Assembly: GCA_049323795.1 (NCBI GenBank) | Contig: JBMOOH010000042.1 | Coordinates: 1 to 64,000, forward strand | Reading direction: 5' to 3' | DNA: 64,000 bases | DNA from: JAOADN01 sp049323795 | Lineage (GTDB): Bacteria > Pseudomonadota > Alphaproteobacteria > Rhodobacterales > Rhodobacteraceae | Shown: piece by piece, positions 8,030 through 17,884 of the stretch | Layout of the letters: the number at the start of each line of letters is the position of its first letter | Position numbering within the stretch: position 1 is the first letter of the stretch | Made by a program: the position numbers and the translations under genes | The notes under the pieces: generated by a model | Databases searched by the model: none | Told to the model about the DNA's origin: nothing | Seen by the model: only the letters and a program-made list of their open reading frames with translations

Positions 8030-8664
8030 TGCATCCGCTCCTCGCCGCCTGCGTGGAGGGCGAATTCCATCAGCGTCACCAGCGTCTCGCGCCGGGTCTG
8101 GAGCGTCGGGGCCTCGAGGAGGGCCTGCTTGTCCTCGGGGTCGAAGGGGCAGAGCATCGAGAGCGAGTTCACGAGAAGCTCGGTCTCGGCCTCCTTCAGG
8201 CTGTCCCAGTCGGTCGAGAGCTGCTGGGCCGAGAAGTAGCGGCCGAGAAGGTCGAGGAAATCGGGCCGGCGGAAGCCGCCGTCGACCTCGGTCGGGCCGA
8301 GATCGCGGTGGAAGCCGTCCCACTTCACCGCGGCGCGGATATAGGGCGTGAAACCCTTCACCTCGTTCACCAGGCGGAAGCGCGAAATCCCCGTCAGGGT
8401 GATCATGTAGCGCCCGTCCTCGGTTTCCGAGAACTGGGTGAGGCGGCCGGCGCAGCCGATGGCCGAGAGCTTCTCCCCGCCCTTGGGGCCCGAACGGGGC
8501 TGGATCATCCCGATGAGCCTTGTCGGCGTCTTCATGCAGTCTTCGAGCATCTGGAGATAGCGCGGCTCGAAGATGTGCAGGGGCAGCCGGGCCCGCGGCA
8601 GCAGGAGCGCCCCCGGAAGCGGGAAGAGCGGGATCGTGTCGGGAAGGTCGGCGGCCTTCATCAT
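8026..8664 (-). CDS. LON peptidase substrate-binding (N-terminal) domain protein
   Basis: 212 residues from the first of two adjacent ATGs. The protein is only the Lon N-domain: IPLFPLPGALLLPRARLPLHIFEPRYLQMLEDCM near 10-43, with G-C-A-G-R and TGISRFRL farther on. It has no AAA+ ATPase or Ser-Lys protease domain. Stand-alone proteins of this kind are common in proteobacteria and are thought to bind substrates or partners, but no function is established. It sits between the YbbN-like gene and the Trm112-like gene, all on the minus strand and closely spaced (41 bases after the YbbN-like stop), suggesting one operon. Confidence 0.87.
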   Translation of the reverse strand: MMKAADLPDTIPLFPLPGALLLPRARLPLHIFEPRYLQMLEDCMKTPTRLIGMIQPRSGPKGGEKLSAIGCAGRLTQFSETEDGRYMITLTGISRFRLVNEVKGFTPYIRAAVKWDGFHRDLGPTEVDGGFRRPDFLDLLGRYFSAQQLSTDWDSLKEAETELLVNSLSMLCPFDPEDKQALLEAPTLQTRRETLVTLMEFALHAGGEERMQ

Positions 8665-8705
8665 GACACCCAAGATAGGGTTGCCGGACACCCCGGCAAC
8701 GTCCG

Positions 8706-9620
8706 TCAGGCGAAGATCAGTGACGAGAGGCGGCGGCGGCCCGAGACGGCGAGAGGATCGCCCGGCCCGAGCGCGTCGAAGATGGTGAAAAGCTGCGCCT
8801 TGGCCGCGCCGCCGTTCCATTCGCGGTCGCGGCGGAAAAGCTCGAGAAGCTGGTCCACCGCGTCCTCGACCTTGTCGTCGGCGTGAAGCGCGAGCGCGAG
8901 GTCGAACCGCGCCTGGTGGTCCCCGGGGCTTGCCTCGACCTTCGCCATCAGGTCGGCGACGGGACCGGCCCTTTCAGCCTGCCGGGCGAGTTCCACCTGC
9001 GCCCGCGCGGCCTCGACCTCGGGCGACTGCGCGATCTTTTCGGGCGCGCCCCGCAGGAACACCTCGGCCTGGTCGAGGTTGCCGGCCGCGATCTGGGCCC
9101 GGGCCAGACCGCCGTAGGCGCGGGCGTTCTGGGGTTCTTCGGCGAGGACGGCCGCGAAGATCTCGGCGGCGTCGGCGGCGGCGCCCCCGGCAAGCATCCC
9201 GTCGGCCTGGTCCAGCGCCTCGCCGAGGCCGCCGTCGCCGGCGAGCGCCGAGAGCTTGTCGACGAAGGCCTTCACCTCGGACGCCGGGAGAGCGCCCTGG
9301 AAGCCGTCGACCGGCTGGCCCTGCCAGAAGGCATAGACGGTGGGGATCGACTGGATACGGAGCTGCGCCGCGATGCGCTGGTTCTGGTCGACATCGACCT
9401 TCACGAGCCGGACCTTGCCCCTGGCCGCCGTCACCGCCTGTTCGATGATCGGGCCGAGCGTCTTGCAGGGGCCGCACCACGTCGCCCAGAAGTCGACGAT
9501 GACCGGAACCTCGCGGCTGGCTTCGATGACGTCGGCCATGAAGGTCGCTTCGGTCGAATCCTTGATGATGTCACCTGCGGGGACGCCGTTCGGGGCGGGT
9601 TTCGTGCCGAGTTCGAGCAT
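8706..9620 (-). CDS. ybbN: Thioredoxin-domain protein with TPR-like tail (YbbN/CnoX type)
   Basis: 304 residues from the ATG at 9618-9620, chosen because AGGGAG lies nine bases upstream; an ATG six codons earlier is less well placed. Residues 20-125 are a thioredoxin fold with an intact active site WCGPC (Cys49, Cys52), unlike E. coli YbbN where it is degenerate (SxxC). Residues 140-300 are helical repeats (ADAAEIFAAVLAEEPQNARAYGG and FDLALALHADDKVEDAVDQL) of the YbbN type. Relatives act as redox holdases that pass clients to GroEL and DnaK. First gene of the putative operon with the Lon-N-like and Trm112-like genes. Confidence 0.87.
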   Translation of the reverse strand: MLELGTKPAPNGVPAGDIIKDSTEATFMADVIEASREVPVIVDFWATWCGPCKTLGPIIEQAVTAARGKVRLVKVDVDQNQRIAAQLRIQSIPTVYAFWQGQPVDGFQGALPASEVKAFVDKLSALAGDGGLGEALDQADGMLAGGAAADAAEIFAAVLAEEPQNARAYGGLARAQIAAGNLDQAEVFLRGAPEKIAQSPEVEAARAQVELARQAERAGPVADLMAKVEASPGDHQARFDLALALHADDKVEDAVDQLLELFRRDREWNGGAAKAQLFTIFDALGPGDPLAVSGRRRLSSLIFA

Positions 9621-9714
9621 GGGGATGCTCCCTTTCACCGTGGAGGGCGGGGTCGTGCCTTAGATGGAGCAAAGGGGGCGGGTGTGCAAGGTGCGGAGGG
9701 GGCCCAAGGCCGGG

Positions 9715-10185
9715 TCAGCGGGCGGCGAGGCGGTCGTCGAAGCGGAAGGGGGCCTGGAAGGCGACGCTGACGCGGGCGAAGTCGGGATGGCGGGGGTTGA
9801 GGAGGACGTTCGATTCCTCCGGGATGATTGCGGAGGGGACGGAGAGCGCGGCCGTGCGCCCCTCGGCCAGCCAGCGGTCGCCGAAGGCGCGGGTCTCCCT
9901 TTCGTCCGGGAAGTCGCCGGGCGCCGCGTGGCCGCGCCATTGTTCGGCTTCGATGTCGTCCGGGATATCGAGCGCGACCTTTGCGAGTTCGGGAAAGACA
10001 CCGGGCCGTCGCATCGCCGGCGCCATGTGGACAAGCGTCTCGAGGACCGCGAGCGACAGGTTCGCCGAACAATATACGAGGGCCTGCCCGGGACCGTTCC
10101 ATCGCCCCCCCGCCAGACGCGCCCCCTCGCCGTCCAATCCCGGCGCGAAGCGGGTCTTGGAGAGGCGCCAGACCCGGCGGTTCAA
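9715..10185 (-). CDS. RES-domain toxin (NAD+-degrading type)
   Basis: 156 residues starting at a TTG that overlaps the antitoxin stop codon (TTGA). RES toxins of the ParT/MbcT group degrade or modify with NAD+. The family's key residues are present: Arg28 in GGRWNGPG, Tyr38 in LVYCSANLSLAVLET, Glu49 in the same stretch, and the late PSAIIPEESNVLLNPRHPDF segment with its serine. Length (about 150-160) is normal. The rare start codon and overlap would keep toxin synthesis low and coupled to the antitoxin. No truncation is seen, so it is probably active. Confidence 0.88.
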   Translation of the reverse strand: MNRRVWRLSKTRFAPGLDGEGARLAGGRWNGPGQALVYCSANLSLAVLETLVHMAPAMRRPGVFPELAKVALDIPDDIEAEQWRGHAAPGDFPDERETRAFGDRWLAEGRTAALSVPSAIIPEESNVLLNPRHPDFARVSVAFQAPFRFDDRLAAR

Positions 10186-10562
10186 CTGTAGACGCCGTAT
10201 TCGATCCGGGTCAGAACCGCCTCGACCTCACGCGCGCCGGTGTCCGTACGCGCCATCTCCATCGGGATTCGATTGCCGAGAGCGGGGTTCGGGGACCGCA
10301 GCCACTCGTCGGCGATATCGTTCCTCTCGAAGGTGTCGCGTGCATGCGCGACCACGCGCATCAGCCTCGCCAGCGCGTCGGCCTCTTCGATCTTCAGGTT
10401 TCCGTTCGCGCTCAGGCGGCGTTCGAGTGTGCGGGGCGGGATGATCATGGCCGCATCCGCCGCCGAGAGGAGCTTTTCGCGCTGGAGGTCGCGGACCGTC
10501 CGCGCGGGAATGCCGCGGGCGAGGTCGGCGTAGGTGAATGCCTTGCGCTCGGGGCGTGCCAT
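10182..10562 (-). CDS. Xre/MbcA/ParS-type antitoxin
   Basis: 126 residues from the ATG at 10560-10562 (MARPERKAFTYADLARG); a GGAG sits ten bases upstream, whereas an upstream in-frame start has no site. The N-terminal half is a helix-turn-helix (GIPARTVRDLQREKLLSAADAAMI), and the C-terminal half is the MbcA/ParS toxin-binding domain (ADALARLMRVVAHARDTFE, then WLRSPNPALGNRIPMEMARTDTGAREVEAVLTRIEYG). This domain pair is the standard partner of RES toxins and represses its own operon. Antitoxin first, toxin second, with a four-base overlap. Confidence 0.9.
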   Translation of the reverse strand: MARPERKAFTYADLARGIPARTVRDLQREKLLSAADAAMIIPPRTLERRLSANGNLKIEEADALARLMRVVAHARDTFERNDIADEWLRSPNPALGNRIPMEMARTDTGAREVEAVLTRIEYGVYS

Positions 10563-10632
10563 CGGGTGTCTCCGCCATTTGCCGCATCCTACCACGGCAT
10601 ATGGCGGGCGTCACGTCCGGTTTCAAGCGGCG

Positions 10633-11421
10633 TCAGAGGTCGAAGGTCGCGAAGACCGGAACGTGGTCGCTCGGCTGGTCCCAGCCGCGGGCGGCGCGGA
10701 GGATGCGGCTGCCGTGGGCGGCGCTGGCGATGTCTGGGGTGGCCCAGACATGGTCGAGGCGGCGGCCCTTGTCGGCAGCGTCCCAGTCCGGGGCGCGGTA
10801 GGACCACCAGGAGTAGAGACGGCCCGAGGGGATGTCCCGGCGGGTGACATCGACCCATTTGCCGGCCTCCTGCGCCTGACCGAAATGCTCGACCTCGATC
10901 GGCGTGTGGCTGACGATCTTCAGGAGCTGCCTGTGGGACCAGACGTCGTCCTCGCGGGGCGCGATGTTGAGGTCGCCGACGAGGATCGCCTTTTCCGGGC
11001 GGTGGCGGTGGGCCCAGTCCCGCATGGCGGCGACGAAGTCGAGCTTCTGGCCGAACTTCACGTTCTGCTCGCGGTCCGGGATGTCGCCCCCGGCGGGGAC
11101 GTAGCAGTTGTGGATGACGATGCCGTTCCCGAGCCGCGCCGCGACGTGGCGGGCGTGGCCGAGCCGGGCGAAGTCCTCGGTTCCCGCGTCCTCGATGGGA
11201 AGCTTCGAGACGATCGCCACGCCGTTGTAGCCCTTCTGGCCGCGCGCCACGATCCAGCGATAGCCGAGGCCGTGGAAGATCCCGGTCGGGATCTTCTCGA
11301 CGGGGGACTTGCATTCCTGAAGGCAGAGGATGTCGGGCGCTTCGTCGGACAGAAGCCTCGCCACCAGACCTTCGCGCAGGCGGACCGAGTTGATGTTCCA
11401 GGTGGCGATGGTGAAAGGCAT
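10633..11421 (-). CDS. xthA: Exodeoxyribonuclease III
   Basis: 262 residues. Endonuclease/exonuclease/phosphatase fold with all ExoIII motifs: ATWNINSVRLR (Asn7), LCLQECK (Glu of the metal site), GYNGVAI, NCYVPAGGD, VGDLNIAP (Asp/Asn pair), SWWSYR and the C-terminal WDQPSDHVPVFATF with the catalytic Asp-His. It cuts at abasic sites and removes 3' blocking groups in base excision repair. The start ATG is preceded by a purine-rich site. It is divergent from the secreted protein gene at 11584 across 162 bases and has the toxin-antitoxin pair behind it. Confidence 0.95.
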   Translation of the reverse strand: MPFTIATWNINSVRLREGLVARLLSDEAPDILCLQECKSPVEKIPTGIFHGLGYRWIVARGQKGYNGVAIVSKLPIEDAGTEDFARLGHARHVAARLGNGIVIHNCYVPAGGDIPDREQNVKFGQKLDFVAAMRDWAHRHRPEKAILVGDLNIAPREDDVWSHRQLLKIVSHTPIEVEHFGQAQEAGKWVDVTRRDIPSGRLYSWWSYRAPDWDAADKGRRLDHVWATPDIASAAHGSRILRAARGWDQPSDHVPVFATFDL

Positions 11422-11583
11422 GGGAACCGGTCCTCGGAAACGGGCCGGACGAAACTAGTCGCGGCAGGGCGCCGCCGCAACCGGCCGGCCGGAGCGGATT
11501 TGTGACTTGAGCGGCGCCCGGGCGCGTGGCAGGAGAGGGCGCCGCCCGCACGAGGGCCGCGTCCAGACCGGAGTCGACCGACC

Positions 11584-12144
11584 ATGCCGTTCCGCCCGTT
11601 CCAGTTCGCCGCCCTGATCGCCGCGATGGTCTTCGGTGCCGCGCTGCCGGTTGCGGCGCGTCCGCTCACCGCCGACGAAACGGAGACGCTCGACCGCTCG
11701 GTCGGCCGGTACCTGTCGGCCATCGGGTCGAAGAATGCCGAGGGCGTCGTCGCCGCGATCCCGCCGCGTGTGCTGAACGTCTTCGCGGGCACCGCAGGGA
11801 TCGAGGCCAAGAACCTCAACGCGACGCTCCAGAAGCAGACGGCCGAGATGATGAAGGACTCGTCCTTCAGCGAACTGACGTACGACGGGACGTCGCTCGA
11901 TGCGACGGACGTGACCATGGCGGACGGGACGCCGATAACCTGGGTCACCGTCCCGACCGCCTTCACGGCGGTGGTGAAGGGCACGAAGACGCGGAACGAA
12001 CAGCCGCTCCTTGCCCTGAACGAAGGCGGGAAGTGGTATTTCATGCGGATCGACGGCCCGCAGCAGAAGATGATCGCGGCGCTCGCCTACCCGTTCCTGA
12101 GCGAGGCGGCGATGCCCGAGGCGACGGTCACCCCGGTCAACTGA
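11584..12144 (+). CDS. Putative secreted protein of unknown function
   Basis: 186 residues. A signal peptide is clear: short basic start, hydrophobic FAALIAAMVFGAALPVAA, likely cleavage around residue 25. The mature part has an alpha+beta look with KNAEGVVAAIPPRVLNVFAGTAG and a late GGKWYFMRIDGPQQKMIAALAYPFL, reminiscent of proteins with NTF2-like or DUF4019-like folds, but I do not recognise a family with confidence. A GGAG lies ten bases before the ATG. Probably periplasmic. It is convergent with the response regulator gene. Confidence 0.75.
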   Translation: MPFRPFQFAALIAAMVFGAALPVAARPLTADETETLDRSVGRYLSAIGSKNAEGVVAAIPPRVLNVFAGTAGIEAKNLNATLQKQTAEMMKDSSFSELTYDGTSLDATDVTMADGTPITWVTVPTAFTAVVKGTKTRNEQPLLALNEGGKWYFMRIDGPQQKMIAALAYPFLSEAAMPEATVTPVN

Positions 12145-12195
12145 CCCGGGCCGGCCCTGCCCGCGGCCGCCCTGAGCCTGCCGGGGCAAGTGCGA

Positions 12196-12224
12196 GAAAA
12201 AAGGCCCGGGGCAAGCCCCGGGCC
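12196..12224 (-). terminator. Rho-independent terminator of the response regulator gene
   Basis: A perfect 10-bp stem GGCCCGGGGC with an AA loop at 12203-12224. Read on the minus strand it is followed directly by TTTTTT (12197-12202). It lies 83 bases past the response regulator stop codon. There is no T-tract on the plus side, so it serves the minus strand only. Confidence 0.85.
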
Positions 12225-12306
12225 AGTCCGACAGGGAGGATGCCACAACATGACCCCGTTGTGGCCAGGGGATTCCCACTGGTTACGCCAGAGCACTCGT
12301 ACCAGA

Positions 12307-12993
12307 TCACGCCACCAGTCTGTACCCGCCTGATTCGGTGACAAGAAGGCGAGCGTTCGACGGATCCGGTTCTATTTTCTGACGCAACCGGTAAATATGT
12401 GTTTCCAATGTGTGCGTGGTCACGCCCGCATTGTAGCCCCAGACCTCGTGGAGCAGCACATCCCGCGCCACCACGCCTTCGGTCGCGCGGTACAGGAACT
12501 TCAGGATGTTCGTTTCCTTCTCGGTCAGGCGGATCTTCCGGTCGCGCGCGTCGATCAGCATCTTCATCGCCGGCTTGAACGTGTAGGGCCCGAGCTGGAA
12601 GATCGCGTCTTCGGACTGTTCGTGGGTGCGAAGCTGGGCGCGGATCCGGGCGAGCAGCACCGGGAACTTGAAGGGCTTGGTCACGTAGTCGTTCGCGCCC
12701 GCGTCGAGGCCGAGGATCGTGTCGGCATCGCTGTCGTGCCCGGTCAGCATCAGGACGGGGCACTTGACGTTCATCTTGCGCAGCCTGCGGCAGAGTTCGC
12801 GCCCGTCGGTGTCCGGCAGGCCCACGTCGAGGATCACGAGATCGTAGATCGCCTGCTTGACCTTCTCGACCGTCTCATGGCCGTCCGCGGCCTCGAACAC
12901 GTCGAAATCCTCGGTCGAGACAAGCTGCTCGGCCAGCGCCTCGCGCAGGTCGGCGTCGTCGTCCACGAGAAGGATCTTCTTCAGGTTTGCCAT
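12307..12993 (-). CDS. OmpR/PhoB-family response regulator (orphan; CenR-like)
   Basis: 228 residues from MANLKKILLVDDDAD. Receiver domain 1-120 with the acidic pocket (Asp11-13), phospho-acceptor Asp56 in LVILDVGLP, Thr84 and Lys106 in DYVTKPF. The C-terminal winged helix (130-228) has LTEKETNILKFLYRA and the recognition region TTHTLETHIYRLRQKIEP. No sensor kinase gene is adjacent. The high conservation pattern and orphan position resemble CenR, an essential envelope/cell-division regulator in this family, but I assign that only as likely. It is divergent from ribA, and a strong terminator follows. Confidence 0.88.
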   Translation of the reverse strand: MANLKKILLVDDDADLREALAEQLVSTEDFDVFEAADGHETVEKVKQAIYDLVILDVGLPDTDGRELCRRLRKMNVKCPVLMLTGHDSDADTILGLDAGANDYVTKPFKFPVLLARIRAQLRTHEQSEDAIFQLGPYTFKPAMKMLIDARDRKIRLTEKETNILKFLYRATEGVVARDVLLHEVWGYNAGVTTHTLETHIYRLRQKIEPDPSNARLLVTESGGYRLVA

Positions 12994-13144
12994 GGCCGCT
13001 TTCCCGCCATCACTTTGCCGAGAGATGGCGCGACGGGCCGCAGGTCTCAAGTCCCGCGGCAAATCCCTCACAGCGTCGTGTCGGATCGGGCCGCTTTGTT
13101 TCAATTCCGGCCCGGAAACGCTAGGTTCGCGCAAGGAATGTTAC

Positions 13145-14245
13145 GTGGAGCTGGTCTTGCCCTTTGGTCCGGACATCGTCGAACGGCTGAACCGCGCCCG
13201 TGCGGACCTGCGGATGGGCGTTCCCGTCGCGCTTGTCGCGGACGATTCCGCCGCTGTGGCGGTGGCCGCCGAGACGGTCTCGCCCGGCCGGCTCGCCGCG
13301 CTTCGCGTGATGGGACCGCTGACGCTCGCCGTCACCGCCCGGCGGGCCGAGACGCTGAAGGCGCGCGCCTATGACGGCGACGTGGCGCGGATCGCGGTGC
13401 CGGCGGATGCCGATGCGGCCTGGGTGCGGTCGGTGGCGGACCCGGCGGACGATCTGTCCTCGCCCATGAAGGGGCCGTTCCTGACCGAGCGCGGGGGGTC
13501 GGCGGCGCTGCACCGCGCGGCGATCCGGCTTGCGAAGTCGGCGCGGCTGCTGCCCGCGGCGCTGGTCCTGTCGCATCCGGCGGCGGCGGCGCTCGCCCGC
13601 GAACAGGGGCTGACGGTCATCGACATGGACGAGGCCGCGCCCGCGCTGTCGGCTGCGGCGGTGCTGCACCCGGTCGTCTCGGCGCGGGTGCCGATGGAGG
13701 CGGCCGAGGCCGGGCGGCTCCATGTCTTCCGGCCCGAGGACGGCGGCGAGGAGCATTACGCGATCGAGGTCGGAAGCCCGCCGCGCGACCGGCCGGTGCT
13801 GGCGCGGCTGCATTCGGCGTGTTTCACGGGCGATCTCCTCGGGTCGCTCAAGTGCGACTGCGGGCCTCAGCTTCGCGCGGCGCTGCACCAGATGGGCGAG
13901 GAAGGGGCGGGCGTGCTCCTCTACCTCAACCAGGAGGGGCGGGGGATCGGCCTTGCCAACAAGATGCGGGCCTATTCGCTGCAGGACCAGGGCTTCGACA
14001 CCGTCGAGGCGAATCATCGGCTGGGATTCGAGGACGACGAGCGCGATTTCCGCATCGGGGCGGCAATTCTGAAGCAGATGGGCTTCTCGCAGGTGCGGCT
14101 CCTGACGAACAATCCGGCGAAGGTCAGGATGCTGGAAGGCTGCGGGATCGAGGTGGTCGAGCGGGTGCCGCTCAGGGTCGGGCGGACGCACTGGAACTCG
14201 GGGTACCTCGACACCAAGGCCGCGAAGTCGGGGCATATCCTGTGA
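13145..14245 (+). CDS. ribA: GTP cyclohydrolase II
   Basis: 366 residues from a GTG at 13145 preceded by AAGGAA. Opens the imidazole ring of GTP in the first step of riboflavin synthesis. The C-terminal 200 residues are a complete GTP cyclohydrolase II: HSACFTGDLLGSLKCDCG gives the three zinc cysteines (C-x10-C-x-C), then NQEGRGIGLANKMRAY with the catalytic Arg region, then DDERDFRIGAAILKQMG and RLLTNNPAK. The N-terminal 150 residues are an extension related to the degenerate domain of Rhodobacter-type RibA; they do not carry the DHBP synthase motif of RibBA. No FMN-riboswitch-like structure was recognised in the 151 bases upstream. Confidence 0.92.
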   Translation: MELVLPFGPDIVERLNRARADLRMGVPVALVADDSAAVAVAAETVSPGRLAALRVMGPLTLAVTARRAETLKARAYDGDVARIAVPADADAAWVRSVADPADDLSSPMKGPFLTERGGSAALHRAAIRLAKSARLLPAALVLSHPAAAALAREQGLTVIDMDEAAPALSAAAVLHPVVSARVPMEAAEAGRLHVFRPEDGGEEHYAIEVGSPPRDRPVLARLHSACFTGDLLGSLKCDCGPQLRAALHQMGEEGAGVLLYLNQEGRGIGLANKMRAYSLQDQGFDTVEANHRLGFEDDERDFRIGAAILKQMGFSQVRLLTNNPAKVRMLEGCGIEVVERVPLRVGRTHWNSGYLDTKAAKSGHIL

Positions 14246-14772
14246 CGCCGGACGACCTGGTGGTCACGCCGATGGGGCTGCGGTTTCAGGGACGGATCTG
14301 GCCCTGCACCGTCGGGCGCGGCGGGATCGTCCCGGGAGAGCGGAAGCGCGAGGGCGACGGGTGCACGCCGGCGGGGGTGCATGGAATCGTCGGGTGCCTC
14401 TACCGGCCCGACCGGGTGGTGCGGGCGGAGGTGCCCGGCTGGGCGGTGCCGATCCGGCCGCGGGACCTCTGGTGCGACGACCCGGAGAGCGAGGACTACA
14501 ACCTGATGGCGCGGGCGCCGTTCGGGACCTCGCACGAGCGGCTGTGGCGGGCGGACGCGATGTACGACGTGGTGCTGGTGACGGACTGGAACTGGCCCGA
14601 GGCGAAGGCGGGGCGGGGCTCGGCGATCTTCGTGCACATCTGGCGGAGGCCGGGGGCGGCGACGGCGGGCTGCGTGGCACTGGCGCGCACGAGCCTGATG
14701 GCGATCCTGCCGGGGATCCGGCACCGGACGCGGCTGGTGGTGGCGGAGGGTCTGGTGCGCAAACCGGCATGA
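14242..14772 (+). CDS. L,D-transpeptidase family (YkuD domain) protein
   Basis: 176 residues from a GTG that overlaps the ribA stop (GTGA), so translation is coupled to ribA. The YkuD signature is present near the C-terminus: the His of IFVHIWRRPG and the nucleophile Cys of ATAGCVALARTSLM. The start (LVVTPMGLRFQGRIWPCTVGRGG) and GDGCTPAGVHGI match a small stand-alone L,D-transpeptidase group common in Rhodobacterales, which lacks a signal peptide or LysM domain. Family members cross-link peptidoglycan or attach proteins to it; a cytoplasmic form without a signal peptide is odd, and its real substrate is open. Confidence 0.85.
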   Translation: MTPDDLVVTPMGLRFQGRIWPCTVGRGGIVPGERKREGDGCTPAGVHGIVGCLYRPDRVVRAEVPGWAVPIRPRDLWCDDPESEDYNLMARAPFGTSHERLWRADAMYDVVLVTDWNWPEAKAGRGSAIFVHIWRRPGAATAGCVALARTSLMAILPGIRHRTRLVVAEGLVRKPA

Positions 14773-14810
14773 AAGGGCGGCCCTCCACTGGAGGGTCGGC
14801 CATGCCGGTT
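14762..14810 (+). terminator. Nested hairpin at the 3' end of the L,D-transpeptidase gene
   Basis: An outer 10-bp perfect stem (AACCGGCATG at 14762-14771 with CATGCCGGTT at 14801-14810) encloses an inner stem GCCCTCC/GGAGGG. It overlaps the stop codon at 14770-14772. There is no T-tract, so it may act as a processing or Rho-linked 3' structure rather than a classic terminator. Confidence 0.5.
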
Positions 14811-14924
14811 GCCCGGATCCGCAGCGCCCGGCCAGGAGGCCGTCCGCTTCACTGCCGGTCCGTGTCCGTGGCGCGCCCCGGACAGTCATCTGTCCATTCG
14901 GGCAGGCGCGGCCATTTCCCTTCC

Positions 14925-14936
14925 CAAAGCGCTTTG
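14925..14936. promoter_or_regulatory. LacI-family-type operator upstream of the amylosucrase gene
   Basis: A perfect 12-bp palindrome CAAAGCGCTTTG with the central CG typical of LacI/GalR-family operators (for example the sucrose, alpha-glucoside and maltose regulators of alphaproteobacteria use AAAGCGCTTT cores). It is centred about 40 bases before the amylosucrase ATG. No LacI-type regulator gene lies in the window, so the regulator would act from elsewhere. Confidence 0.55.
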
Positions 14937-14969
14937 AGCACCGTAAATTGCCCGAAACCGGGGGATCCG

Positions 14970-16868
<1,899 letters not shown>

Positions 16869-16929
16869 CGGCCCCGACAGTGGCGCGCCCATGGGTCCCC
16901 CCGTGGGGTCCCCCGGCGTCACCTCACCA

Positions 16930-16953
16930 CCCTGCCCCAGGCCGGGGGCAGGG
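16930..16953. terminator. GC-rich hairpin between convergent amylosucrase and petC genes
   Basis: A 9-bp perfect stem CCCTGCCCC/GGGGCAGGG with a six-base loop, in the 129-base gap between two convergent genes. It lacks a T-tract on either side, so bidirectional termination is plausible but not certain. Confidence 0.45.
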
Positions 16954-16997
16954 GAGCGATCGGGCAGGTCCGGGTCCGGACCCGCGGGCGGGCGGGT

Positions 16998-17870
16998 TCA
17001 GGCGGCCTGCTTCCTGCCCTTCACGGCCGCCCAGATCCGCTTGTTGGTGAGGTAGAGAAGCACCGACAGGATCGCCAGGAACACCACGGCGACAAAGCCG
17101 GTGCGCTTGCGCTCCATCATCTTCGGTTCCGCGGCCCAGGTGAGGAAGGCCGACACGTCCATCGACATCTGGTCGAGCGTGGCCGGCGTTCCGTCCGCAT
17201 AGGTGACCTGGTCGTCGGCGAGCGGAGGCGGCATGGCGATCCAGCTGCCCTTGATCGTCGGGCGCCCTTCCGCGTCCTTGCAGCTGTCCGGGATGCTGCC
17301 ATTGCCGAAATACATGTTGTAGTAGCCGGCCTCGTTGCCCGTGGCGCAGGCCGGAGCCTCGGCGTAGCCGGTCAGGATCGCGTGGATGTATTCGGGTCCG
17401 CCGATGCCCTTGAAGAGCTGGTTGATCCCCAGTCCGTACGGGCCGTGGAAGGCGGCGCGCGCCTTTGCCATCACGCTCAGGTCAGGGGCCCCTGCCGCAG
17501 TGTTGCGCGGGAAGTTGTCAGAGATCTCGAGCGCTCTGTACTGCCCGGTCTCGGGGGTGATGAGCTGCGGGTTGGAGGCCTCGTCGTTGACCGGGAAGGC
17601 GGCCGCATAGGCGCGGACCTGATCCTCGGGCAGCGAAGGCCCGCCCGCTTCGGCAAGCGAGCGGATCGGGACATAACGCATGCCGTGACAGGCGGCGCAG
17701 ACCTGGGTGTAGACCTGAAGCCCGCGCTGCAACTGCAACTGGTCGAACTTGCCGAACGGCCCCTCGAAGCTGAAGGCCGTGTCCGGAACCTCGACCTTGG
17801 CCTGCGCCAGAGCCGCGCCGGTGGAAAGGGCAAGTGCCGAGGCGGCGGCAAGTGCGATGTGTCTGATCAT
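16998..17870 (-). CDS. petC: Cytochrome c1, bc1 complex
   Basis: 290 residues from the ATG at 17868-17870, which has AGAAGGGA upstream. A Sec signal (ALAAASALALSTGAALA, cleavage near 23) precedes the haem c site CAACH (58-62). The axial methionine region is probably AMPPPLADDQVTY; the C-terminal anchor FVAVVFLAILSVLLYL (about 262-278) is followed by basic residues. Third gene of the petABC set, which passes electrons from ubiquinol to cytochrome c and pumps protons. The Cys pair in SIPDSCKD and APACATG matches the disulfide-bearing insert of Rhodobacter c1. Confidence 0.95.
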   Translation of the reverse strand: MIRHIALAAASALALSTGAALAQAKVEVPDTAFSFEGPFGKFDQLQLQRGLQVYTQVCAACHGMRYVPIRSLAEAGGPSLPEDQVRAYAAAFPVNDEASNPQLITPETGQYRALEISDNFPRNTAAGAPDLSVMAKARAAFHGPYGLGINQLFKGIGGPEYIHAILTGYAEAPACATGNEAGYYNMYFGNGSIPDSCKDAEGRPTIKGSWIAMPPPLADDQVTYADGTPATLDQMSMDVSAFLTWAAEPKMMERKRTGFVAVVFLAILSVLLYLTNKRIWAAVKGRKQAA

Positions 17871-17884
17871 GTCCCGTTCCCTTC

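Noticed and set aside
12994..13144. FMN riboswitch in front of ribA
   Set aside because: Only 151 bases shared with a divergent gene, and none of the conserved FMN-aptamer segments was recognised.
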